A stretch of DNA of 64,000 nucleotides, from contig CATNEN010000039.1 of assembly GCA_950097015.1 (NCBI GenBank), positions 9,409,501 through 9,473,500 of the forward strand, written 5' to 3'. Source of the DNA: Macrostomum hystrix (taxonomy: Eukaryota; Platyhelminthes; Macrostomidae). Below, piece after piece: positions 42,008 to 52,539 of the stretch; the stretch's first letter is position 1; each line of letters starts with the position of its first letter. The notes below the pieces were generated by a model. It was not told the DNA's origin, did not search any database, and saw nothing but the letters and a program-made list of their open reading frames with translations. A program made the translations under genes and the position numbers.

Positions 42008-42678
42008 CTTTAGCATAGTTTTTTCTGTGCAAAAGGAATCCGGTAATTTGCTTTTCTATCTACTTACTATCAGACGGTAAGTAGGTTGGACGCGCATTTT
42101 CCTATTTTTGGTGACATTTGTTTGAAGTAAAATTTATCACCGGGCTTGCGAGGGCGCGGCAGTTTCGCTCCTCGTCGGCTTGCAATGATTTTATAGTCTT
42201 CAAGTTTCAGTTCTTTTGCTTGTTTTACTTTGAATTTGTTCAGGAATACTTGGTCTCTGCTGAACTCTGAGCTGTGTTACCTGTCCACTGGGTGGTCTGG
42301 GGCAGGTAAAAAGCTACTGCTGTTCGATCAATCTATTCTGATAATTTTGTGCAGTTACATTTTTGTTAACAGCTTTAATTTTCAATGTGATTTCGCTGGA
42401 CCGTTCTTTCTGACCCCACCCTACAAGATACAGGTTTTTTAGCAAAGCCAAATAAATGCTTCTTCTGTCGGACGTGTTAAACTTATTTTTATTTTCTTAT
42501 AAAGAATCTTGCTCTTGTTGCCCGTACTTGAAAATTAAGGCTACATATATTTTTATATGCATTGTTGTATCTGAATGTTTCTAACTGTAATTTGCGGTTG
42601 TCTGTCTTGATTTTGAATATTTGTTCGTTGCTTGTCACCCTGGCCCCATTGCATGTTGGACATCGATACAGGAGTATG

Positions 42679-43105
42679 GAACACTTGTCAGCTACTGGGA
42701 ACACTTGTCAGCTACTGAAAACACCTTTCAGCTACTGGGAACATTGTCAGCTACTGAAAACACTTGTCAGCTACTGGGAACACTTGTCAGCTACTGGGAA
42801 CACTTGTCAGCTACTGAAAACACTTGTCAGCTACTGGGAACACTTGTCAGCTACTGGGAACACTTGTCAGCTACTGAAAACACTTGTCAGCTACTGGGAA
42901 CACTTGTCAGCTACTGGGAACACTTGTCAGCTACTGGGAACACTTGTCAGCTACTGGGAACACTTTTCTTCTATTGGGAACACTTGTCAGCTACTGGGAA
43001 CACTTGTCTTCTATTGCGAACACTTGTCAGCTACTGGGAACGCTGTCAGCTACTGGGAACACTTGTCAGCTACTGGGAACGCTGTCAGCTATAGGGAATA
43101 CTTGT
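42679..43105. repeat. 20-bp minisatellite ACTTGTCAGCTACTGGGAAC, about 21 copies
   Basis: Variants carry CTACTGAAAAC, TTCTATTGGGAAC and CGCTGTCAGC. It lies downstream of the zinc-finger-like gene and is non-coding. Flanks 42010-42670 and 43110-43900 show nothing else recognisable. Confidence 0.97.
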
Positions 43106-43917
43106 CCGCAGAATAGTACAGTAGCCACTGATTCCCAAATTCTCACAAATTGCTCACTTAATAAAGGCATCTTCCAATAGAACATTTTTCTCGTCTTGTC
43201 AGTTCATATTTGCAGAGCTGGAATATGTTAACAAATAATCTGTGTGGCAATGCTTGCCTATTATGTGCCTATTTACTATCTAGTGCATCGTTTAACATAC
43301 ACATGCGCAACATGCTTCTTCTCAGTAGAAATAGCTGAATATTAGTTTGCTAATGATTTAGAAAGTATAGAATTTTCCTAAGTGATGGCTTAATAAGGTT
43401 TAAATTATAACTGATCTAAAGTATTTTGCAGCTTACTTTGGGCTTATATATCTGTTTGGGGTCGGCAATGTTCCAATTGATTTCTTTCCGACCGTTTTTT
43501 CTTCTTGTGACTTGTTCTCAGTTCCCAATAAAAGTTATTCGAATAAAATGCTTTGGAACCAAGAATTTATTTACATTTTATATATTCGCCGCTTTGTATA
43601 AAGATTCATTCATTCATTCATATTGACATTACTTATAAGCCCACAATACTTGCTCTTGATTCGGTTTAAGAGGCTGAAAGCAGTTAATTGTGCAATCTAT
43701 ATGAATTCCGCTTGTGCTTGTGAATGCTCTGCTTCGTAAAGAAATCTGGCAAATATAATTGCAGTTACTCCTAAAAGACACCGCTGACTTGTTTCTTAAG
43801 AAATAATCCTAACATGCAGTGCTTTTCGGCTAATAAGTTCCCTCATTTAAATATGGGCTGGTGCTAATTTTCTTAACATAGTTTAATTATATATATTCGC
43901 AGTGGCTATTTTTACTT

Positions 43918-44095
43918 TAGACCCTCAGCCAGTGAGTAGGCTTTTTTGTCCATTCCGCTGACGCCTGAGCACATATTATCACACAGGCACACAAAGCTGT
44001 GTACATGTGTGCTAACTGTCTCATCGTCATCGGCAGTGTGCATTCGGGTTGGCCCTAAATTAGCGTACATTGCATTGCACAAACAAGTCCGTGAA
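43918..44095 (-). mobile_element. SINE-A copy, diverged 3' part
   Basis: GACCCTCAGCCAGTGAGTAG, CCGCTGACGCCTGAGCACAT, CTGTCTCATCGTCATCGGCA and GGTTGGCCCTAAATTAGCG match the reverse complement of the family body. Confidence 0.7.
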
Positions 44096-44351
44096 TTTGC
44101 TCACTAATTAATGTGCATTTTAGTGCCATGTTGACAATATGTACTGAGCACTACGTAACGGCCTAAAATTCACCGAGTGTTCTGTGTTATAAAAGGCGAT
44201 TATATATACTCTGAGTTTATTAGCTACTACTTGCTTGCTTGTATAACAGAGAAAACGGAGAGTTATATAACCTGTTGCTTTAGCACTACATGAAGCGCTT
44301 TATTTATTGAGTACCTACCTATGTCGGATCATCGCACTGCACCAACTCATT

Positions 44352-45856
44352 ATGACAAGGTATTTGTTGAGATTATGGCCAGCAGCTGTTCTCATTGTGC
44401 TTTTGAAGTCGGGCGCCTCAGCTGCGCCGGCTGCCATCGAAGAAGATGGCCGCCAGAGACCTGACTCGGGAGCTAATTACCTGCATCCTGAGGCCTGCGG
44501 GCTAGACGAGTTTGTCAACGCCATAGGAGAGTGCATCAGCTGCTCCTGGTGCTACAACATCGAAAGATCGGGATCGCCTAGCCAGATTGCTCAGCGAATC
44601 TTGCACCGGGACTCCATCTGCAGGTGTGCCTAGCGTGTATGACCTATAAGCATTTCCCTGGCTAACTCAGTCAATATCGGATGATAATGATGTTCGAGTA
44701 CATTTACGTAACTTACTAACTTTATGAGTGTATGCTACTACTACAATAGGTCAGTGGCAGAGTGGTTAACGCCGTTGACTCTCGCACCAAGGTCCCTGAG
44801 CTCGATTCCGCGGCGAGGCCGCATTCATTTGGGGCGCAGCCGCGGAGAGAAGGCTTGCGGGGCTTGCCGTGCAATTTACACCTTTGAGGGCCAACCTCCA
44901 AGGCACAGTGAGTAGTGTACACTGCCTGACGATGAGAAAGTTAGGGCAGATGTGTGAGCGTTTGCCTTTGTGAGTGTGTGCTCAGGAGTCAGCGAGATTA
45001 GCAGAATTGCCTCCTCGCTGGCTGCGGGTCACCTGTCATTAAATAATGTGCCATTGCCCACAGTGGTAGTGGTGAGGGCGTCGGACTCACGACTTGAAGG
45101 TCGGGGGTTCGATTCCCGACTCCTTTGTGTCCTTTAGCAAGACACTTAACTCTGCATTGCTTCAGTTCACCCAGCTGTTAAATGGGTACCAGCATTAGCT
45201 GGGATAATTGAAGGTGGGTGTGGCGTCCCCCCAGTCCATGGACTGAACAGCCGTACGCAGCCTTCAGATGCGCCGCGCAATAGCTGCGGCTGTGCTGTCG
45301 GCTGCACATCTGGCCCAATTGGGGCAGGTGTAATCAATTATTATTATTATTATTATTAATTAGCGCATGCTTAAGCAACTATCACAAAAAAGTGCTGAGG
45401 CAGAATCCTCCATGTCTCTAATCTTACAGGCGCCTCGCTCGAAGCTGCAGTCATCCTGAGCGTGGAAGCACGTCAGCTGCTTCGCCAAAGGCCAGCACCT
45501 CGACTCAGACTTCGTCAGATGCGAAATCGACAAGAGTTCCAGAAAAATTGCATGAAGCTCTTGACAAAGTGACTTCTGCATTAACGGTAGAAGTCGAGAG
45601 CAGCACCGACGGTATCCACACGGCTTCCAGTGCGTCCGTACCCGTCTGGGCATGGTGTGTCGGGGCTGTCAGCATTTTGGTGCTTATAATGGCAGCGATT
45701 GCAGGTTTTACTGCTCGCCTGGTCCGACGGAAGCGAGCGGCCAAATCGATTAGCAAGACCGAGGAGGACGAGGACGCTCACATGATGGCTTCGGCTTCGG
45801 TCATCTCAGTCGATGCTGCTTGCAAGGCGATGAAAGTGAGAGACAGAGCTCACTAA
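44352..45856 (+). CDS. Small TNF-receptor-like membrane protein 1 (two exons)
   Basis: Exons 44352-44623 and 45430-45856 (phase 2, donor CAG|GTGTGC, acceptor ATCTTACAG) give a 232-residue type I membrane protein: signal peptide (LRLWPAAVLIVLLKSGASA), a single cysteine-rich module ACGLDEFVNAIGECISCSWC then ...DSIC, a Ser/Thr-rich stalk, a transmembrane span (WAWCVGAVSILVLIMAAIAG) and a short basic then acidic tail. Spacing C-x10-C-x2-C-x2-C resembles the single CRD of Fn14/TNFRSF12A and BCMA-type receptors, which trimeric TNF ligands bind. The neighbour at 47.3 kb is a paralogue. The tail has no death domain. The 806-bp intron holds a SINE-A and a SINE-B back to back. Confidence 0.65.
44749..45062 (+). 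mobile_element. SINE-A copy, full length (best reference copy)
   Basis: Head GGTCAGTGGCAGAGTGGTTA with CACCAAGGTCCCTGAGCTCG and a B-box-like GAGCTCGATTCC, body GGGGCGCAGCCGCGGAGAGA, TTTGAGGGCCAACCTCCAAG, CACTGCCTGACGATGAGAAA, and 3' end TCGCTGGCTGCGGGTCACCT to GTGCCATTGCCCACAG. It lies inside the intron of TNF-receptor-like gene 1. Confidence 0.9.
45063..45360 (+). mobile_element. SINE-B copy, full length
   Basis: Head AGTGGTAGTGGTGAGGGCGT with a perfect B box GGTTCGATTCC, body GGGTGTGGCGTCCCCCCAGT, end CAGGTGTAATCAATTATTAT and an (ATT)n tail. It abuts the SINE-A copy, and its tail ends about 70 bp before the exon 2 acceptor. Confidence 0.92.
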
Positions 45857-46204
45857 CAATTGACTTTCACTTTGTGTCTACCTTGAAATTCTAAATGATT
45901 TATAATATTCAGATTTTTGCATGCGAAAGAAACACCATCATACCTTCTGTCTAAGATTTATATTTTCTCTATAAATGTTATCATTGTATAATTTCATTAA
46001 TTATGTGCACGGATTGCCTTTCGAAAAGCAACTACGAGTTCTTTGTCCTAGAATCTAGAAAATTAAAGAAGTCTCCACAGGCTCATAAGTTTTGGCAATG
46101 TCGCTTCCAAATCCGGTAACTCACTTTTTCCAAGACAAGGGAATATTTTTCTGTATTCTGCTTTCTGTAAAAAAATTTACGGTTGCTTTCGTGTCCAATC
46201 GGCC

Positions 46205-46308
46205 AATTGGGTATAAACACCCACCCCAGACACCCACCCCAGACACCCACCCCAGACACCCACCCCAGACACCCACCCCAGACACCCACCCCAGACACCC
46301 ACCCCCGC
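46205..46308. repeat. 13-bp minisatellite ACACCCACCCCAG, about 8 copies
   Basis: A pure C/A-rich array with no T on the plus strand, downstream of TNF-receptor-like gene 1. Confidence 0.95.
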
Positions 46309-46420
46309 CGCTGTGCCCAGATTGTCTCTCGCGCTGCGTGGTGTAATTTTTTTTCATATTTAGTGCATTCATATTCCGTGCAAAAATTGCTAAATATATC
46401 CTGCCTGGGCCATAGACAGT

Positions 46421-46850
46421 CCCCATTACGGGGTGCTTTCACAAGCTCGAAATTTCACAACACCGAAAAGCAATTTTTTTCATGAGGTCGAAACTTCATA
46501 AGCTCGAAATTTCACAACGTCGAAACTTCACAACGTCGAAAACTAAAATAGCAGCTATGAAATCTCTTGCTAAAGCTTTCGACGTTGTGAAGTTTCGAGC
46601 TTATGAACTTTCGACCTAGTGAAGGTAGCTGCTATTTTAGTTTTCGACGTTGTGAAGTTTCGACCTCATGAAAATTCGAGCTTATGCAGTCCCTTGCTTG
46701 AGTTTTCGACCTTATGAAGTTTCGACCTAATGAAGTTTCGACCTTATGAAATTAGCTGCTTTTGAGTTTTCGATGTTGTGAAATTTCGACCTTGTGAAGA
46801 AAGGTGCCTTCGACGTTGTGAAATTTCGAGTTTGTGAAACCCCCATTACG
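46421..46850. mobile_element. Fold-back / MITE-like element with direct flanking repeats
   Basis: CCCCATTACG is present at 46421-46430 and again at 46841-46850. Between them the left end GGGTGCTTTCACAAGCTCGA and the right end (reverse complement GGGGTTTCACAAACTCGAAA) form terminal inverted repeats. The interior is built of tandem TTCGACGTTGTGAAGTTTCG-like units in opposite orientations. A 38-bp perfect inverted repeat near 46517-46554 and 46627-46664 contains CTAAAATAGCAGCT. No transposase is coded, so it would be non-autonomous. Confidence 0.75.
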
Positions 46851-47330
46851 TGCTCGTTTTCTGCCACAGAAGCAATTTCTGTGTCTGCTTTCGTGCCTAA
46901 GGGGGTGGTGTTAAACTTGCAAGAACGTAAAATGCAGAATATAAAAATAGATATGACTAATTTAATTGTGCATACAGGTGGTGCGAATGAATAACTATTT
47001 TTACTAACTGTACGGTATTTGACGTCTTAATTCTAATCTTAGACTTGCGAATTTTAGTAAATTGGAATACAGCATTGGTACAGTTCATTATACGTCAATG
47101 CTGAATTGCTATTTTTCGATCGGGTGTACTTGAATGAATCACATTTCTGTGTCGTGGGTCACACGTTTTAACATTTACACGGCATTTCCACCAAGCACGC
47201 CCTGATTATATATGGCAAAAGGCTGATCGGTTCATCGCTAATTTTGCGGGAGCACTTAGGTAAAAGAAAACTGTATAGGCGTCGATCGCGAATTCATTAG
47301 ATAACTCATGAAACCATTCCCGTGGCACAC

Positions 47331-48086
47331 ATGGTCATCAGATCCAACGTAAGACCAAGAAGCATGGCCATTGATATCATGCTGAGTCCTATTGACTACC
47401 TAACCATCTTTCTGACTGTCGCGACTGCTGTTGCTGTCGCCTGTCAGCCGGACGAGTTTGCCGACTCGCTGGGCTTCTGCCAGAGCTGCGAATGGTGCCG
47501 ACCTCGGCCAGGCCACCAGCAGGCGGCCTCGCACGCTGCCAGTCTGCAGGCCCTGATGCACCGGCGGCTCATCTGCGACCAGCACGGCAGAGCTTGCTTC
47601 GCCGGGACCAGCGCCCAGCAGAACCAAGACCTGCCGACATCCGGAATAATTCAAGAGACAGCGCCGCCTGTCCTCACTACGGGACCACATCAGGTGGAGG
47701 GAAGTCCCGCGCAATCGAAATCCTGGACGCCGGAACCTCGAGTTCCAACTGCCGTGGCCGGTTCCGGAAGCATGACTCTAGCACTTATGATTGCCTGCAG
47801 CGTTGCAGTTTTTATCCTGGTTGCTATCGTTGCTGTTGTCTTCTCTCTGCTGCGGAGACGAACTTCGAATAACCGCGGCCCGGATGCTTCTAAGGAGTCA
47901 GGCGGCGCAGCAGCAGCCGAACCGCAGCGATTTTGGTCAGCTGCGCATGATGCAGGGCTTCGAGGATCTCAGATTTCCATCCTGAGGACTGCAGAGGCCA
48001 TTAGCGAGGCCCAGACCAGCCTTCAACGGTCCGTTGAAGTCGAGGCTGAGGCGGGCGAGAGATTGCTGACCGGTTGCTGTGTCTGA
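47331..48086 (+). CDS. Small TNF-receptor-like membrane protein 2 (intronless)
   Basis: A single uninterrupted frame. The ATG at 47364 (AGCATGG context) gives a good signal peptide MAIDIMLSPIDYLTIFLTVA; the ATG at 47331 would add 11 residues. It has one cysteine-rich module ACQPDEFADSLGFCQSCEWC followed by RRLICDQHGRAC, a Pro/Thr/Ser stalk, a transmembrane span (LALMIACSVAVFILVAIVAV) and an RRR stop-transfer, then a tail of about 75 residues. Same C-x10-C-x2-C-x2-C spacing as the gene at 44.4 kb, with HRRLIC matching HRDSIC. Gene 1 has an intron at that point and this copy does not. A likely polyA signal AATAAA lies near 48223. Confidence 0.68.
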   Translation: MVIRSNVRPRSMAIDIMLSPIDYLTIFLTVATAVAVACQPDEFADSLGFCQSCEWCRPRPGHQQAASHAASLQALMHRRLICDQHGRACFAGTSAQQNQDLPTSGIIQETAPPVLTTGPHQVEGSPAQSKSWTPEPRVPTAVAGSGSMTLALMIACSVAVFILVAIVAVVFSLLRRRTSNNRGPDASKESGGAAAAEPQRFWSAAHDAGLRGSQISILRTAEAISEAQTSLQRSVEVEAEAGERLLTGCCV

Positions 48087-48669
48087 AACTGCTGCCCACT
48101 TGTTGAAAACTGCTTTACTCACAAACCCAACTGGGACCGTCCCGAATTTCTGAAGCCTTTCGAATTTTCTATAGAAATATATTATACCGAAAAAAGCGTC
48201 CTTTTTTCTGTCAGTTTTGTTAAATAAAATTTCTTTTCGACGTGCGAAACGCGCATCGAAACTTTTATGAAACTTTTATGTTCATAATCCAAATAGTCAG
48301 GAAAAAATAATATTTTAGCGACGTTAAAAGTAGATAAAAAGACAAATAGTGATAAAAAACAAATTTCGGGAAAAAGTTTCACACAATAATAAAATTGAAA
48401 ATGATTTGAGGCACATGTTTTCTCTTCGTCATCAAGTGTTTCTGTTACTTCTCTATATTACGAAGTATTGCCCTATTGTACGCGGTGTGTAAGTTTTTCG
48501 AAGTACAAGTCCATGTTTAAAAAAATAAAATTATCTTCTGTTCAGCAATTTCGCAAAATTCTGTATTTAAATGAGACACTAGGTGCACAGTTTCACTAAA
48601 GTTTTTCTCTCCTGTAGGTCGGCTCACAGTCTTCTAAAGGAGGTAATTCTATCCACTTCAATAACTCAT

Positions 48670-49010
48670 GATCACCAGTAGATGAGTGCCAGACCGATCT
48701 AACTCATTTGTCACTCGCGCTAAGGGCCTACCCGAAAAACAATCTTCCGTATCGAGACGTATCGAAGACGTCCCTAATTCCAGGAACGGTATTTCGATGG
48801 TTCCGGCCACAACTTGGGGACGTCCACTGCTGGTTGCAAGGGGACATAAAATGTGCAATATTGTTGCATTGACTAAACATTAATAAAGTTTTTTGATTTG
48901 CCAGTAAATCATAACGAATTATTGTACAAATTATAGAGAAAATAAAAAAAAGCAAACAGTATACTGCTCAGGTAAAAATGAAGGCTTTTAGTTTAGTGAA
49001 AACCTGACTT
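48670..49010. other. Weak SINE-A remnant and AT-rich sequence
   Basis: GAGTGCCAGACCGATCTAAC and CACTCGCGCTAAGG at 48684-48730 resemble a decayed family-A head in plus orientation. Nothing else is recognisable here or at 48090-48670. Confidence 0.45.
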
Positions 49011-49054
49011 GTGACTTCTTAGGTAAGCTAACATTCGTTTGAGGCGCAGCCGCA

Positions 49055-49280
49055 GGCAGTAGGCTGTAACCCATTATTATAATCCAAGAGCACACCCTCA
49101 CACGAATACTGAACCTTATGTGTACACACCTGTGCGTATTCTAAGGTACTGAGAAAGTCAGGGTGTGCACTGCACACTCGCACTGTGCCTTGAGGGTTGG
49201 CCCACAATTTTATCTCCGCGGGTGCGTGTTAAATAATGCGGCCTCGCCGCGGATTCGAGCCAAGGACCTTGATTCGAAAG
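49055..49280 (-). mobile_element. SINE-A copy touching the IAP-1 stop codon
   Basis: Reverse complement of family A: ACTGAGAAAGTCAGGGTGTG, GCACTGTGCCTTGAGGGTTG, TCTCCGCGGGTGCG, GCCTCGCCGCGGATTCGAGC, AAGGACCTTGATTCGAAAG. It lies immediately downstream of the minus-strand IAP gene, in the same orientation, and probably forms its 3' UTR. Confidence 0.8.
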
Positions 49281-49287
49281 ACGGACG

Positions 49288-51312
49288 CTACACGAACTTT
49301 ACAGGCGCCTCCGCACGAACTCCTTTCCTGCAAATCGGACAGGTCTGCAAACTCACAGAACAGCGACTGCAGCAGCACAGGTGTCCGCAGTCCAGTAAGA
49401 GCACATTGATCTGCCGGTCCATGCACACTTTGCAGGTGCGCCAATCTGTTTCTGGCGACTCCTGTGGCTCACTACTGCAAACTGAACCTTGAAGCCTCAG
49501 TAGGTAGTTTTCTCGAAAGCTTTCCACATCCTCTGAGCGCCACGTCATCGTATCACGCTGGACAACCACGGCAGTCAGCAGCACCTCAGACGTCGCGAAG
49601 TCGTCGCCCGTGGTCATGAGTCGCAGCTCAATGGCGACGCGCACCTCCGCTGTGGAGAAGCCGAGCTGCACCACATTTTGTGCCGCCGGAGTGTCAGTCC
49701 GAGCGCGGAACTCTCGAGATTCCACGCGATATCGGATGCCCAGATTCGACGATAGACGAGCTCTGTGCAATGGCTGCTGTGGAGCCGACTGCGGATGCGG
49801 GCTCGAGCTTGAGAACTCCACGAAGCGAGCAATAAACTCTGCACCTCCGAACGCTCGAGCGCTTCTCACGAAAGAGGCGCCTCGCTCGCTCAGCAGGTGG
49901 CCGCACCTCGGTGACCACACTGCATGGGCTGTCCAGGCGTTGCCGAGCAGCTGAATTCCTGTCGCTGGAAGCCGAAGGTCACACCAGAAGCAGACCAGAT
50001 TCTGGATCGTCTCGGATTGGTCCGAGAAGAACCCAGCTGACGCAACTTGATCTGCCGGCTCGCCAAGCTCCACGCCCTCGAGTGTTTCGAGCCTGTCTCT
50101 CTGGCCGATGAAGTTCGGATGCTCTATCGGCAGTTGAGCCGCCACCCGCTCGAGCATTTCGAGTCCTTGGACTGCGCGGGACTCCATGACAGATCGCAAC
50201 GTCGATGCCCGTGGCAGTGACAGCGATGACGAAGATACCAACAGCTCCGAGGCGCTCGCTTGTCGTCTCTGTCGCCCCGACTGGTCCGACATAGCCAACG
50301 ATCGCAACTCTTGCTCCATCGAGTGCTCGGAGGCCGATGCTGAGGCCTGTGCTGTCGATTCTTCCGCCTCGCTGCACTGGGTCGAATGTTGAGCACGATC
50401 AGCTTCTTTATCGTCCATCGTCTCATTGCCAACGTCCATCCGGAGCACGAATGGGCAGGTTGAGAACTGGATGGCATGAGCCTGCATCACGGACACTCCG
50501 TCACTCACATTCCAGCTCAGCTTGCCTTGGCAGAATGCGCAGCGAACTTGTCCATCGGCAGTCAGGAATAGCCCGGCGGATGCCATCGACCTGGCCAACT
50601 CGACGGTCATCGAAGTGCCGAAGCTGCGAATCCTGGCCGCCTGTGACCTCATCTCCGCGACTGCACCAGCTCCGTCCCTGAAGCTCAGCTGCTGAGGAAC
50701 TCGACTGTCTCTCCGAGCTCCAATGTAGTAGCGGAGGGTCTTGCACAGCGCTGTCTGATCAGTAAAGGGTTTTACTGCCTGCTTTGCAGAATTTTGTATC
50801 TCGGAATAGAAAAACTGTATTGCTCGAGACAGCATCGGGTAGAAAGTTAAACTCATACCAGATTCTATTACTCGAACTTTAATATTGTCAATCATATCTT
50901 TCATTATTGTTATTACATTATTCATCTGTTTCAACATATGTTGACACTTGTTGAATGACTCAAGTAAAAGTTGTTGTAGCTGTCGCGCAAAGTAGTTGAG
51001 AAGGTCTTCAATTTGAGTAGGGCTGGTGTAGAAAATTTTATTGCTTTCTATCGGGCTCATTTGCACCTTGTGAGCACTGAATTCCAGCGGCGTGTTCATG
51101 CCAGGAGTCGTATTAGTCTTCAACGAGTCTGCAAGGCACGGATTGACGAATTGAATAATTGATTGTACCTTCCACTTGCACTGTTTCTGAGACTGCGACT
51201 TAGACTTTTGACTGGTTTTGTTTTTTGCCAACAATCTTTCGGGCTTTTCGCTCTCACTTATCGGTGCCTCATTTTCTACTAACAGTAAGCACTGGTGCAC
51301 ATAGCCGAACAT
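49288..51312 (-). CDS. IAP protein 1 (BIR-BIR-RING), intronless
   Basis: Inhibitor-of-apoptosis family ubiquitin ligase. From the ATG at 51312 (MFGYVHQCLLLVENE) the frame codes 674 residues: a helical N-terminal region of about 190 residues with no recognised family, then BIR-like domain 1 (RIRSFGTSMTVELARSMASA, GLFLTADGQVRCAFCQGKLS, AHAIQFSTCPF), a linker, BIR-like domain 2 (HPNFIGQRDRLETLEG, VASAGFF, LVCFWCDLRL, AHAVWSPRC), and a C-terminal RING (CKVCMDRQINVLLLDCGHLC, CPICRKGVRAEAP, ending PVKFV). Both BIRs keep the C-x2-C...H-x6-C zinc ligands, with 17 and 18 residues before the His instead of the usual 16. The RING closely follows the cIAP/XIAP type. Its core is repeated inverted at 52.56-53.73 kb. 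Confidence 0.9.
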   Translation of the reverse strand: MFGYVHQCLLLVENEAPISESEKPERLLAKNKTSQKSKSQSQKQCKWKVQSIIQFVNPCLADSLKTNTTPGMNTPLEFSAHKVQMSPIESNKIFYTSPTQIEDLLNYFARQLQQLLLESFNKCQHMLKQMNNVITIMKDMIDNIKVRVIESGMSLTFYPMLSRAIQFFYSEIQNSAKQAVKPFTDQTALCKTLRYYIGARRDSRVPQQLSFRDGAGAVAEMRSQAARIRSFGTSMTVELARSMASAGLFLTADGQVRCAFCQGKLSWNVSDGVSVMQAHAIQFSTCPFVLRMDVGNETMDDKEADRAQHSTQCSEAEESTAQASASASEHSMEQELRSLAMSDQSGRQRRQASASELLVSSSSLSLPRASTLRSVMESRAVQGLEMLERVAAQLPIEHPNFIGQRDRLETLEGVELGEPADQVASAGFFSDQSETIQNLVCFWCDLRLPATGIQLLGNAWTAHAVWSPRCGHLLSERGASFVRSARAFGGAEFIARFVEFSSSSPHPQSAPQQPLHRARLSSNLGIRYRVESREFRARTDTPAAQNVVQLGFSTAEVRVAIELRLMTTGDDFATSEVLLTAVVVQRDTMTWRSEDVESFRENYLLRLQGSVCSSEPQESPETDWRTCKVCMDRQINVLLLDCGHLCCCSRCSVSLQTCPICRKGVRAEAPVKFV
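49592..50757. repeat. Left arm of inverted duplication (IAP core)
   Basis: About 1,166 bp matching the reverse complement of 52560-53725. I found two differences by eye: G versus A in the AEM/AKM codon near 50661, and A versus G in a Ser codon near 49809. Similarity falls away at both ends inside coding sequence. Confidence 0.93.
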
Positions 51313-52539
51313 ATTTAGATGGCTCAAGTGTTTAACAATATAGTTGTCGAATTATTCAACCATTCTCGTTGGGGTGTCGGGGGCAAGAGCCAACAATAAT
51401 GGCGTACCTTTTCAGCGCACAAGTCTCATGATGTAACCATATCGGCCATCATTGTTGACTATTTCGGACTTATTAAATTGTTCATTGATTCATTTTTAAC
51501 TAATATGGATTCGCCATAGGGTTTATAGAGAGCAATGCTAGTCTTACTTGCCACCTGCAGGGTCCCGACGATGCTGAGTCGGTCGGTTCATCGTAGACGG
51601 AGGCAGATTAAGATTCAGATGGTGGACTTTCGCGAAAAATTGGTCATTCTGGTTGGGAGCTATCGTGCAGTAGGCAGTGAGCATTTGAAATACCCCATGG
51701 TCTTTTCCCAAAGGTAAAATAGAGTGCTTTTTTCTATCTTTGAGTTGTTAAGAATGGACGATACGAATTTCCGACCTGCTAAAAAAGGAGGTAAAAACTT
51801 GATTGAAAAAATAATCTCACCTTTTTGGTGATCAGTCATTATGCATAAAACAATAAACAGAGTGGCAACTTTCATTTGCGCGCATTAGGCAGACATAGGG
51901 ATGTAGATTCTAGTAAGTTGTTTCTTTCGTTTCCTTTCGTTGCCTGTAACTTAAAAAAACGCTGCAGTAAAAGGAACTATGAAAGGTATACGCTAAAAAT
52001 ACGAAAATTTCCATGCCGCTCCGAGCGTAGAAGCTAGTTTTGTTCAGCTAAGCAAATTAAAAATGCTGTAAATGTAATGCAATGCAAAGGAATATAATTG
52101 GTTTGTCGAATACCAGCTTACAAAAATACAAGAATACATACTCATGGCCAATTGAGTGCAGCCAATGCGAGCCAGTTCTGCTAGTACCGTGTAGCAATGT
52201 CTTGCAATCTGTATGTACAATGGCCCTAGTATAAGCTTGTATATTACGAAAATCTCGCTGAGTACTAAATTTGCAAGTACATAAAATCAATTGAACTGCG
52301 CTTAAAATATTGTAAAGAAAATGTGCAAAATTTTAAAGCAAAAATGATAACATTTCATCACCACTGATGAGCGCAAGGCGTTAGCAGGCAACCCAATATA
52401 AAAAACCTTCAATCACAATTGATAGCCGTACAGTTTCTGGTACTTAAGAAAACCGCAAAAAATTCCCTGCGTTCTATGATGTAGAGAAAACTATAATTCC
52501 AGAGCGACATCACAGTACTTCCGAAACAAGAATCAAGTA
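50758..52539. other. Spacer between the two IAP arms
   Basis: Holds the unique N-terminal coding part of IAP-1 (to 51312) and about 1.2 kb of probable divergent promoter sequence for both genes. 51368-51560 has weak similarity to 14648-14870. No other gene is seen. Confidence 0.6.

Noticed and set aside
42562-43180. Repetitive ORFs with LSATGNTCQLL
   Set aside because: Minisatellite translation in several frames.
49610-50681. Antisense and off-frame ORFs in both IAP arms
   Set aside because: Mirror frames of the GC-rich BIR coding sequence, repeated in both arms because the arms are identical.
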